NCBI RefSeq assembly: GCF_032594355.1
Contig: NZ_CP131061.1
Location: 1,831,113 to 1,895,112 of the forward strand
Direction of reading: 5' to 3'
Length of the DNA stretch: 64,000 nt
Origin: Methanolapillus ohkumae
GTDB taxonomy: Archaea; Halobacteriota; Methanosarcinia; Methanosarcinales; Methanosarcinaceae
Both the position numbers and the translations under genes were made by a program. Below the pieces are notes generated by a model. The model was not told where the DNA came from. It saw nothing but the letters and a program-made list of their open reading frames with translations, and did no database searches. Below, piece after piece: positions 34,471-43,045 of the stretch (the first letter of the stretch is position 1; each line of letters opens with the position of its first letter).

Positions 34471-35281
34471 CGGAGGAACCTCTCTTTCCCTTGAAATGTT
34501 GATAAACGTCAATGTAGTCATATAAATTAACTTGTTTTTTTGGATTTCTTAATCCAATAAGTGTTCCTGAAATATTATATTTTTCTTTGCATTCGCAAAG
34601 AAGCGGATCCGCATTTGGTTCAATGAAAACCGCTCCCTTTTGAGAAGCAATAAACAGTTCTCCGCCAAACCCGTTGACAATGATTTGAGCCGAAGAATTC
34701 ATTCCATGACCACGTGACCCTTCTTCATAAAACATTTTTTTTGAAGACATGCCATTTATCGCTTTAAGGATGAGCACACTGTCCTTTTGATTTTCAAAAA
34801 CAAAATCGTATTTTTTTAAAGACTGAGGAATCGAAATGCCGTCATCATAAAAACAAACTTCTAAAAATGGATGGCTCTGATTCTGAAATTTGCGAATCAT
34901 CACATAAGCTTTTGAAAAGCCGGAGTGGTTGAAAATATTGCCGCCAAGTTCATACAAAACATACTTTAAAGCTTGTCCGCCATATTCCAATGACATTTGG
35001 TTAACCGTATTAAAAAGTAAATCCGCTTCTCTAAATTCCGGCTTTAATTCCTCAATTTCAAAAAACTCCGTGTCGCTGCGATTGCCGGCCGGTTTTATTT
35101 TTGGAATTTGGCTCCAAACATCCGGATGAATCAAATACCTCCGGCTCAAAATTTCAGGCAAAGGCGGCAAAAGTGTTATCGGATAGGGCAGCAAAATATT
35201 TTCGATGGATTCATTGTTTCGAATTTTTTCTCTCAGCCGACCGAATTCTAAAAAGCAATCTTTTAAGTTTGTGTTTTCCAT
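34457..35281 (-). CDS. GHKL-fold ATP-binding protein paired with the STAS-like protein
   Basis: A 274-residue protein whose second half has the histidine-kinase-type ATP site: N-box YELGGNIFNHS, G1 FYDDGISIP and G2 GSRGHGMNSSAQ. There is no phosphoacceptor His domain or sensor region. The N-terminal 100 residues are unassigned. Start ATG 35281 is preferred over TTG 35302. No ribosome site is seen, but a TATTTAAAAT lies about 30 bases upstream, so the transcript may be leaderless. Overlap with the STAS-like gene makes a two-gene module resembling bacterial partner-switching pairs. Stop is TGA. Confidence 0.7.
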   Translation of the reverse strand: MENTNLKDCFLEFGRLREKIRNNESIENILLPYPITLLPPLPEILSRRYLIHPDVWSQIPKIKPAGNRSDTEFFEIEELKPEFREADLLFNTVNQMSLEYGGQALKYVLYELGGNIFNHSGFSKAYVMIRKFQNQSHPFLEVCFYDDGISIPQSLKKYDFVFENQKDSVLILKAINGMSSKKMFYEEGSRGHGMNSSAQIIVNGFGGELFIASQKGAVFIEPNADPLLCECKEKYNISGTLIGLRNPKKQVNLYDYIDVYQHFKGKRGSSDEFY

Positions 35282-35536
35282 GAAAAACGGAAAAACTATC
35301 AACCATTTTAAATATTTTTACATTTTTAGAAAATAAATTTAAATGATTTTAATGATATTGTTTTTATTAAAAATAATAAATGAAAAAAGGAATAGAAAAT
35401 AAAAAAAGATAAAGAGAAAGATAAAGAAAAATGAGCCGCCATTTTTGTTGAAATATTTAAAAATTTGCAGTCATACCGCGCGCACACCGCCACTCGAAAA
35501 AAAAGAAAAGGAAAAGGAAAAAAGAAAATGAATTGT

Positions 35537-35998
35537 TCATGACCTGCCATCATAAAAAACGTAACCGACGTTTTCCTTTTCAACTAAAACCGCGCTTTGG
35601 TGAAGTTCTTTTAAAACATCATTCATAATCGCAATAATGTGTTCTTCATCCGTTCGGTAAAAAACATACACGAGCGTATTTTCATCAATCAAAACACCAT
35701 TTTCAGTTGTCCAATGCCCGGAAGCCTCAAACACCGTGTAACCCGGAACATATTTGTCGCAAATCGGATTCACAATCTGTTTGGCTTCCTCCAAAGAATA
35801 GATGGCGTTTCCGTTTTTATCGCTTGTTCCGACATAGAGCGTGTATTTTTCAACTTCTTGGTAATCCAAGGCAGTCTCGGGTTGAGAAGGATGGGAGAAA
35901 TAAATCCATCCAGCAAGACCGGCGGTTGCCAAAAGATTGACCAAAAGCAGAATTAAAATGACAACTTTCATTGTTTTTATTCTCTTTTTATCGTCCAT
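35537..35998 (-). CDS. Membrane-anchored DUF3574-like protein
   Basis: A 153-residue protein with one N-terminal membrane helix (VVILILLLVNLLATAGLAG) and an exported domain. The stretch EKYTLYVGTSDKNGNAIYSL followed by GYTVFEASGHWTTENGVLID resembles DUF3574. Function unknown. It lies 78 bases upstream of mutS on the same strand in the left direction. Stop is TGA. Confidence 0.6.
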   Translation of the reverse strand: MDDKKRIKTMKVVILILLLVNLLATAGLAGWIYFSHPSQPETALDYQEVEKYTLYVGTSDKNGNAIYSLEEAKQIVNPICDKYVPGYTVFEASGHWTTENGVLIDENTLVYVFYRTDEEHIIAIMNDVLKELHQSAVLVEKENVGYVFYDGRS

Positions 35999-36076
35999 TT
36001 TTATCCCTCTTTTTCTCTTTTTTATCCTTTTTTCTTTTATTTCTCTTTATCCCTTTTTATTTCTCTTTATCCCTTT

Positions 36077-38968
36077 TTACTTCAATAATTTTTTCTTGAT
36101 TTCACCAAGTTTTAGCAATGCTTCCACCGGTGTCATATGATCAACATTCAATGCCGCCAGTTCAACTTTAACAGCTGCGGTGTCGGGGTCTTCAATGTGT
36201 TTTTCAACAACTTTTTCAACAACTCTCTCAATGACTTTTTCAACCACGCGTTCGTTCTCCGCGGACGGGTCCACCAAAAGGAGTTGCGTGTAGCGTGCAC
36301 CGCGCTTCTTTTTACCGTCGCCTTCGCTCTCATTCTCAATCATGTTTTCATTTTCAAGCTCTCTGAGAATTTCCGATGACCGCTCAATTACTTTATCGGG
36401 AACGCCGGCCAATTTCGCGACATGAATTCCGTAACTTTTGTCGGTGGCACCCGGCAGAATTTTTCGCAAGAACACCAAATCTTTCCCGGTTTCCAAAACC
36501 GCAATATGATAATTTTTCAGCCGTTTGAGTTTGTTTTCAAGCGCCGTCAACTGATGGTAATGTGTCGCAAAAAGCGTTCGGATTCCTTTTTTGTCTTTGT
36601 TGTGAATAAACTCCGTCACCGCTTTTGCAATGCTGTAGCCGTCGTATGTGCTGGTCCCCCGGCCAATTTCATCCAACAAAATTAAACTGCGCTCTCCGGC
36701 ATTGTTTAAAATGTTGGACAATTCCACCATTTCCACCATAAACGTACTCTGGCCGGCCGCTAAATCGTCATACGCCCCGATTCTTGTGAAGATGCGGTCG
36801 ACAATTCCGATTTTGGCGTAAGACGCCGGCACAAACGATCCGGCCTGCGCCATAAGCACAATCATCGCCACTTGGCGCATGTATGTGGATTTTCCCGCCA
36901 TGTTCGGACCGGTAATCAGCAAAAATTGATTCTCCTGCGCATCTATTTCCGTATCATTGGGAACAAAAGACGATGCGGAAGAACTGAGTGTTTTTCCGGC
37001 ATTTGTCGCTTTTTCCACAATCGGATGGCGCCCATCGCGAATCAAAATTTCAAAACCGTTGTCCACTTCCGGACAAACGTAATTGTTATCAATTGCAACC
37101 TCCGCAAAACCGCACAAAACGTCCACTTCGGCGATCAATTTTGAAATATTCTGAATCTCTCGGGCGTAGCCGGAGACTTTATCCGTGACGGTTTTAAAAA
37201 TATTGTATTCAACCGCGACCGCTCGATCGTCCGCCGACAAAATCAGGCTTTCCCGCTCTTTGAGTTCCGGCGTATAGTAGCGCTCTCCGTTCGCCATTGT
37301 TTGTTTTCGGATGTAATTGCTTGGAATGGAATTCTTGTAAACGTTGGTGATTTCAATAAAATAGCCGAAAACTTTGTTGTAGCCGACTTTTAAACTTTTA
37401 ATGCCGGTCCGCTCCCGCTCATCCGCCTGAAATTTTGCGATCCAATCTTTACTGTCGCCGGCGGCGTCCCGAAGGTCATCCAGTTCGGCATTGTAGCCGG
37501 GCTGAATCATTTTACCTTCCCGAACCGTAATCGGCGGCTCGTCAACGATGGCTTGGGTGATGAGGTCAATGAGTTCCTCGTAGAAATCAAAATCAATCAA
37601 TTCGTTTTTTATGTCTTCCATCAACGCGGACTCTCCGCCAAGCAAATTCGTGTCTAAGAGATGGGAAATTTCCGGAATTTTAAGGAGAGAATTGCGCATG
37701 GAAATTAAATCCCGCGCATTGGAATTGCCGTAAATCATCCGGCTGACCAGTCGCTCCATGTCTGAAATTTCCGACAAACATTTCCGAAGGTCAAACCGAA
37801 GCAAATTGTTTTCTTTCAAAAATTCAACCGCAAAAAGACGGTTTTGAATGGATTTTGGCAAAAGAAGCGGCCGCAGCAACCAATTTTTAAGAAGACGGGC
37901 ACCCATCGGTGTTTTGGTTTTATCCAAAATCCGGATGAGAGAATAATTGGTTTCCTCGTCGCGGACATTTTTAATGATTTCCAAGTTACGCAGCGTCATG
38001 GAATCTAATATGACGTAATCGGATGTGGAATAGGTCCGAATGAATTGAATATGTTCCAAGTCGCGCATTTGTGTTTGAATGGCGTAGCTGAGTGCTTTTC
38101 CGGCGGAAAGAATGGAATAATCTTTTCCGCGCAGCCCCATGCCTTCCAAGGTTGATGTTTTGAACCGGGAATTCAGTAAGTCTTCCGCGGCTTTTGTTTC
38201 GGCGGCAAAATTTTTGTCCATCGGAAAAGAGCCGGTTTTGATTTTTCCTTCCAGAAATCTGTCAACCAATATCGAATTTTTCAAAAGGGCGGGCTGCAAA
38301 AGACATTCCGACGGCTTGAATTTCGCAACTTCGCTCATGACTTTTTCATAAGGAGCGGCGTCTTCAAATTCCGTCGTCAAGAATTCGCCGGTGGAAATGT
38401 CCAAAAATGAAATTCCAAAAGTTTCAACATCCGGCGAGGCTGAACCTTTTTTGACGGATTTGGAATCCCTCGGTTTCGTTTCCGAAGAATCTGTGGATTC
38501 TGGTTCCTTTGAACTCGATTCCTTTGAACTCGATTCCTTTGAACCGGTTTCTTTGGGTTCTTTAAAAGAGCCGGAAATCACCATCAAGTAGTTGTTGGAC
38601 GAATCGGTAATAATTGATGAATCGATTGCGGTCCCCGGCGTTACCACCCGGACAATGCCGCGTTTGACGACGCCTTTGGCTTGTTTTGGGTCTTCCAATT
38701 GTTCACAAATGGCGACCTTGTATCCTTTTTTGATGAGCCGCGGCAAATATGTATCAATCGCATGGTAAGGAATTCCGGCCAGCGGCATTTTTTGTCCGTC
38801 TGCTGTTTTTCCACGATTGGTCAGCGTGATTTCAAGTTCCCTTGAAATCGTTTTGGCGTCTTCCCCAAACGATTCGTAAAAGTCACCCATTCGGAAAAAA
38901 ACGAGAGCGTCCGGACACTCTTTTTTGGCATCATAATATTGACGCATGGCCGGCGTTGACTGGTCCAT
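36077..38968 (-). CDS. mutS: DNA mismatch repair protein MutS
   Basis: A 963-residue mismatch-recognition ATPase. The mismatch-binding FxE motif region is FFRMGDFYESFGEDA near residue 25. The ATPase has Walker A GPNMAGKSTYMRQ, LLDEIGRGTSTYDG (Walker B) and FATHYHQL. The C-terminus includes a repeated RVVEKVIERVVEKVVEKH coil and VEALLKLGEIKKKLL. Domain I/II is split by a Ser/Lys/Glu-rich insertion (about 135-180; ESSSKESSSKE from a 15-bp unit). MutS in Methanosarcina is thought to be of bacterial origin. mutL is not in the window. Stop is TAA. Confidence 0.95.
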   Translation of the reverse strand: MDQSTPAMRQYYDAKKECPDALVFFRMGDFYESFGEDAKTISRELEITLTNRGKTADGQKMPLAGIPYHAIDTYLPRLIKKGYKVAICEQLEDPKQAKGVVKRGIVRVVTPGTAIDSSIITDSSNNYLMVISGSFKEPKETGSKESSSKESSSKEPESTDSSETKPRDSKSVKKGSASPDVETFGISFLDISTGEFLTTEFEDAAPYEKVMSEVAKFKPSECLLQPALLKNSILVDRFLEGKIKTGSFPMDKNFAAETKAAEDLLNSRFKTSTLEGMGLRGKDYSILSAGKALSYAIQTQMRDLEHIQFIRTYSTSDYVILDSMTLRNLEIIKNVRDEETNYSLIRILDKTKTPMGARLLKNWLLRPLLLPKSIQNRLFAVEFLKENNLLRFDLRKCLSEISDMERLVSRMIYGNSNARDLISMRNSLLKIPEISHLLDTNLLGGESALMEDIKNELIDFDFYEELIDLITQAIVDEPPITVREGKMIQPGYNAELDDLRDAAGDSKDWIAKFQADERERTGIKSLKVGYNKVFGYFIEITNVYKNSIPSNYIRKQTMANGERYYTPELKERESLILSADDRAVAVEYNIFKTVTDKVSGYAREIQNISKLIAEVDVLCGFAEVAIDNNYVCPEVDNGFEILIRDGRHPIVEKATNAGKTLSSSASSFVPNDTEIDAQENQFLLITGPNMAGKSTYMRQVAMIVLMAQAGSFVPASYAKIGIVDRIFTRIGAYDDLAAGQSTFMVEMVELSNILNNAGERSLILLDEIGRGTSTYDGYSIAKAVTEFIHNKDKKGIRTLFATHYHQLTALENKLKRLKNYHIAVLETGKDLVFLRKILPGATDKSYGIHVAKLAGVPDKVIERSSEILRELENENMIENESEGDGKKKRGARYTQLLLVDPSAENERVVEKVIERVVEKVVEKHIEDPDTAAVKVELAALNVDHMTPVEALLKLGEIKKKLLK

Positions 38969-39113
38969 TTTGATCTGCCTTTGAAATGTTTAAATAATAT
39001 AAAAAATAATTAATACTACCGATTGAATTTAAGATTGTTATTTTTATTTCACGTCTTGTCTATTATATCTATTATTATTCAATGAATAAACCGTAAACCG
39101 GAAGTGAAAAATC

Positions 39114-39293
39114 ATGAAACATATTTGTCCTCAATGCGGATATACGGAACTTTATATGGAAAGCGGCGGCATTATGGGAAATATTTACCACTGCAAAAGA
39201 TGCAATTATGTCGGATCCTTCGTCATTGAAGGAGAAGAAGACATGATTCAGGAAATTGAAGAAGGACGCAAAGTCGAAACCGGAAAACCATAA
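39114..39293 (+). CDS. Small zinc-ribbon protein
   Basis: A 59-residue protein too short for most gene finders. CPQCGY near the N-terminus and CKRCNY 22 residues later form a four-Cys zinc ribbon; the rest is GSFVIEGEEDMIQEIEEGRK. GGAAGTGA precedes the ATG at seven bases. Such ribbons in methanogens are usually stand-alone and unassigned. It is divergent from mutS. Stop is TAA. Confidence 0.75.
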   Translation: MKHICPQCGYTELYMESGGIMGNIYHCKRCNYVGSFVIEGEEDMIQEIEEGRKVETGKP

Positions 39294-39383
39294 TTTTTCA
39301 TTTTTTCATAATTTTTTATTTTTTATTTTTTTTTGTTTTTCCCATTTTGCTTTTCTTTTTAATTTGATTTTTACATTTTTTAT

Positions 39384-41135
39384 TTACTTTCGTCTCTTCT
39401 TGTTTTTGGATATTTGCTGAGCTTCTTTTTTCGCGTCTTCCCGCTCTTTTTCAGATTCAGATTCATCGGTAACGGCGGCGGCGAAAAAGTTTTTTTCCGC
39501 ATTGCTGACGTACTTGCCGGAATTTTGCGCATCCGATTTTGTAGAACTGCCCGCATTTGAAACGGGGTCTGCGTCTTTAGAATTTGCGTGATTGAATTCG
39601 GCATCCGATTTTTTATCTTCATCAATTTTGTTTGAATCCGGACTTTCCATTTCTGTTTCTGTTTCCGATTCCGCATTCGCGTTCTCGTTGGCATCGGCGT
39701 TCTCGTTCTTTATATTTTCGTTTTTTTCCGGCATTTTTTCACTCATTTTTTCGCCGGAAAAAACATCCACAATTTCAAGATCCGCCTGTTGTTTGGATTT
39801 GCCAGCCTGCGCTTTTCTGCGGGATTGCCGGTTTTTCCGGGAAGAGGAAACTTTTGATCCGGATGTTTGCGTTTCTGTTTCCGTGCTTACGTCTGTTTTT
39901 GATTCAAAGCCTGTTTTCGTTGCGTTCGCTTGGATTTCGGAATTCGTATCCGAATTTGAATCTGCGCCGGCGCCTGTATTAATATTTGAATTCATACCGG
40001 TTTCCACATCTGTTCTTACGCCAGTTTCCGCATCTTTTCCTACGCCGGTTTCCGCATCTGTTTCCACACCGATTTCCGCATCTGTTCCTACGCCGGTTTC
40101 CGCATCTGTTCCTACGCCGGTTTCCACATCTGTTTCCACATCTGTTTCCACGTCACCGTTTTCGTCCACGTCATCCGTTTCCGCCGGCTTTTCCCGAACA
40201 TTGGTTTTGAGATAATCAACCGATTCCGATCGGGATAAAATTTTGGTCCCTTCTTTGTCGATATTTCTCGGATCAAATTCACCCAGCACAAACCGGACGT
40301 TGCCGGAAGAAATCTTTCCTTCGACAAAGGATGTTTCGTGAATGAGAATGGATTTCGCGCTGATATTTCCGCAAATCGTTGCGTTTTTATCCAAAATAAG
40401 TTTTCCGGACGCCTGAATATTTCCGATGACTTTGGCACCCCCGGACAAAAGAACATCGCCTTTTGAGCGCAAGTCGCCGTTGAAAACAAAATTTTCGCCG
40501 GCTTCAAAATTTTTACAAATAATTTTTCCCATCCATTCGCAATCGTTTCCAAAGACAGCGTTGTCCGGAATATTCGTGCTGCTGCCGGAAATTTTCGAGC
40601 CGAGCGGGATAATTAAAAGCCGGCCGGTTCCGATAATTTTGGATAAATCCATCTCCTTCAATTTTTCCAAATCGAGTTCCTCATCGTCTTCAAAAAGATC
40701 AGACAGGGCCTTGTCGATTTCCTCACTGGTTTTCCCAACCCCGATAAGCTCACGGATGTAGAGAAAAATAAAAATCATAATCGGAAGCGGATTTCGAACG
40801 ACCACCCACCCTTTGGACAAGAAACCGCCGTTTAATTTGACTTCTTTGCCGATGTCCAAATCGCCGTCCACAACAATTTTTCCGTTGATGACAGTAAATT
40901 CCCCTAAATAAACGTCACCGCCGGCATGAACATCTTTTTCAAATTTGCACCAAACGTCCGCCCGAATGTCGGATTCCGCTTGCACCTGCCCCGCAATCAG
41001 AACGCCTTCCCCAACCATCATCGTATCCGCGAAAATATCACAGCCGACCGCCGCGTGATTTCCAATCACCATACTCGCCGGCGTTGTTAAAATATTATCC
41101 TGTAACCGGGTGTGATCGGGAATGACAAATGTCAT
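39384..41135 (-). CDS. Bactofilin-like polymer-forming protein with long disordered tail (1)
   Basis: A 583-residue protein. Residues 1-300 form short beta repeats of the bactofilin/left-handed helix type (VIGNHAAVGCDIFADTMMVG, GGDVYLGEFTVINGKIVVDG, KVIGNIQASGKLILDKNATI), split near residue 115 by a hydrophobic segment (PLPIMIFIFLYI) that may touch the membrane. Residues 320-583 are acidic and repetitive (VETDVETGVGTDAETG from 24-30 bp units) and end basic (KNKKRRK). Probable cytoskeletal or envelope scaffold (inference). A related protein is encoded at 48820. Stop is TAA. Confidence 0.65.
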   Translation of the reverse strand: MTFVIPDHTRLQDNILTTPASMVIGNHAAVGCDIFADTMMVGEGVLIAGQVQAESDIRADVWCKFEKDVHAGGDVYLGEFTVINGKIVVDGDLDIGKEVKLNGGFLSKGWVVVRNPLPIMIFIFLYIRELIGVGKTSEEIDKALSDLFEDDEELDLEKLKEMDLSKIIGTGRLLIIPLGSKISGSSTNIPDNAVFGNDCEWMGKIICKNFEAGENFVFNGDLRSKGDVLLSGGAKVIGNIQASGKLILDKNATICGNISAKSILIHETSFVEGKISSGNVRFVLGEFDPRNIDKEGTKILSRSESVDYLKTNVREKPAETDDVDENGDVETDVETDVETGVGTDAETGVGTDAEIGVETDAETGVGKDAETGVRTDVETGMNSNINTGAGADSNSDTNSEIQANATKTGFESKTDVSTETETQTSGSKVSSSRKNRQSRRKAQAGKSKQQADLEIVDVFSGEKMSEKMPEKNENIKNENADANENANAESETETEMESPDSNKIDEDKKSDAEFNHANSKDADPVSNAGSSTKSDAQNSGKYVSNAEKNFFAAAVTDESESEKEREDAKKEAQQISKNKKRRK

Positions 41136-41334
41136 AAAAATGTTTTCGGGCAGTGGCGTCAGCTCCTCTTTTATTGGTGGCGGTTGAAGAAAATATAAAA
41201 AATGAATGGGAATTGAAATAAAATGATAAATAAATATAGATAAAATAATTCTTGAATGGAATATGATTGAGCCTATTGGGATTTAAAATTATTGTAAACA
41301 ATTGGAAAAAATTTCAGACAAGATTGACCAAATT

Positions 41335-41343
41335 TTTAAATAT
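41335..41343 (+). promoter_or_regulatory. TATA box of mfnA, leaderless transcript likely
   Basis: TTTAAATAT centred about 25 bases before the mfnA ATG, with no ribosome-binding site in between, so transcription probably starts at or near the start codon. Confidence 0.5.
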
Positions 41344-41363
41344 CTTATTTCATTTTTCTGTTC

Positions 41364-42608
41364 ATGCACGAACAGGGAATTTCCGAAGAAGAAATTTTTG
41401 AAGAACTGGAACGGTTTTCTTCTTTGGACACGAATTTTAAAAAGGTGATGAGTTCCATGTGTACCCTCCCTCATCCCATTGCAATTCGTGCGCATCAGCG
41501 TTTTATTCATACCAATATCGGAGATCCCGGACTGTTTATCGGAACTTGCGAAATGGAGAAACAAGTCATTGAAATGGCCGCCGTTCTTTTAAAACATGAC
41601 AATCCAAAAGAAGCAGCCGGACATTTGACATCCGGCGGAACGGAGTCCAATATCGAAGCGGTTTACCATATGAAAAACCGATTCATGCATGCGAAAGACA
41701 CAAATGAAAATGATGCCGGTGCAAGAAGTGAAAACGCAAAAGATGTCAAACTGAATTTGATTGTTCCGGCAACCGCTCACTTTTCTTTTGAAAAAATTGC
41801 CAACATGTTTAATCTTCAGCTCCGCAAAGCGGAGCTTGATTCGACTTACCGGGTTGTTCCCCGGTCGGTCGAATCTAAAATTGATGAAAACACCATCGGA
41901 ATTATCGGGATTGCCGGCAACACGGAATTTGGGGAAATGGATCCGATTGGAAAACTGTCGGAAATCGCCATCAAGAATAACCTTCCGCTTCATATTGATG
42001 CTGCTTTTGGTGGATTTGTGTACCCGTTTTTAAAGGATCAAAATGAACTCAACCAATTTGGGTTTGACCTTCCGGGCGTCACTTCCGTATCCTTAGACCC
42101 GCACAAAATGGGTTTTTCCGTCATTCCGGCCGGAATTATTGTTTTTAAAAACGCGTCCGTGCTGGACACATCGTTGGACCGGATCAAAGTAAAAACGCCT
42201 TACTTGACCAGCAATTATCAGTCAACACTCACCGGAACCCGTCCCGGGTCAGCCGTTGCCGCGACATACGCCGTCATGAAATATTTGGGCCGGGAAGGCT
42301 ATCAAAAAAATGTGGCCTATTGCCTGGATTTAACGGAATATTTGTTCCAAAAATTGATCGGGATCAAGCTTAAGCCGAAATTTCCTGCCATTAACATAAT
42401 GGTTGTGGAAGTCGGCGGAGTTCAGCAAACCACACACATCCGGCGGTGCTTACGTGAACAATTCGGGTGGTACATTTCGGAAACAAAAACAAAAGTCGCG
42501 CTCCGCTTGGTTTTAATGCCACACGTCACCAAAGAAGACATTGACCAATTTGTCCTGGATTTGAAATATATTCTGGACAATGAAGATTTGGAATGCACCT
42601 GTTGCTAA
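41364..42608 (+). CDS. mfnA: L-tyrosine decarboxylase MfnA
   Basis: A 414-residue pyridoxal-phosphate enzyme that makes tyramine for methanofuran. The PLP lysine is in SLDPHKMGFS; LTSGGTESNIEA and HIDAAFGGF are the cofactor-binding motifs, and GDPGLFIGT and TAHFSFEKIA are typical of archaeal MfnA. Relatives can also act on aspartate or glutamate. It is preceded by a TATA box at leaderless spacing. Residues about 115-130 (KDTNENDAGARSENAKD) are a variable loop. The C-terminus ends ECTCC, unusual cysteines. Stop is TAA. Confidence 0.92.
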   Translation: MHEQGISEEEIFEELERFSSLDTNFKKVMSSMCTLPHPIAIRAHQRFIHTNIGDPGLFIGTCEMEKQVIEMAAVLLKHDNPKEAAGHLTSGGTESNIEAVYHMKNRFMHAKDTNENDAGARSENAKDVKLNLIVPATAHFSFEKIANMFNLQLRKAELDSTYRVVPRSVESKIDENTIGIIGIAGNTEFGEMDPIGKLSEIAIKNNLPLHIDAAFGGFVYPFLKDQNELNQFGFDLPGVTSVSLDPHKMGFSVIPAGIIVFKNASVLDTSLDRIKVKTPYLTSNYQSTLTGTRPGSAVAATYAVMKYLGREGYQKNVAYCLDLTEYLFQKLIGIKLKPKFPAINIMVVEVGGVQQTTHIRRCLREQFGWYISETKTKVALRLVLMPHVTKEDIDQFVLDLKYILDNEDLECTCC

Positions 42609-43045
42609 AACAGCTTTTAAAAAAACAACTTTAACAACCGTTTTTAATAAAACATTAAACAGTACAAATTGTGCTGTTTCTTTTTTATATTTATTTCTGT
42701 TTATGTTTATATCTTTGTTTAAATTTCGTTGTCTCTGTTTAAATTTATTTGTCTCTGTTTAAATTTCGTCGTCTCTGTTTAAATTTATTTGTTATTATTT
42801 TTAAATTTCGTTGTTTCTGTTTAAATTTATTTATTATCATTTTTAAAATTTTTATAAATATATATATTCTTTTTTAAATTTTTTATTATATTATATTAAT
42901 TTTAATCAGATAGATTTATTATAATCACCCCGTTTACCATTATACCAATGTCCATTATTATTCATACAATTGTTTAATAATATATTTATATGTTGAAAAC
43001 ATATAAAGTATTATAAGATATAATATTAATAAAAAGGCATAATCT
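42609..43045. repeat. T-rich repeat spacer before the large GLUG gene
   Basis: No gene. 42710-42850 repeats GTCTCTGTTTAAATTT(A/C) about six times in two alternating forms (TTCGTCG.. and ATTTGTC..). A TATA-like run lies around 42985-43030 (ATATTTATATG, ATAAAGTATTATAAG), the probable promoter of the GLUG gene. Confidence 0.55.

Noticed and set aside
39592..40215. Plus-strand Ser/Phe-rich frames opposite the bactofilin-like gene
   Set aside because: They mirror the ETDVETG repeats of the minus-strand gene and have no start signal.
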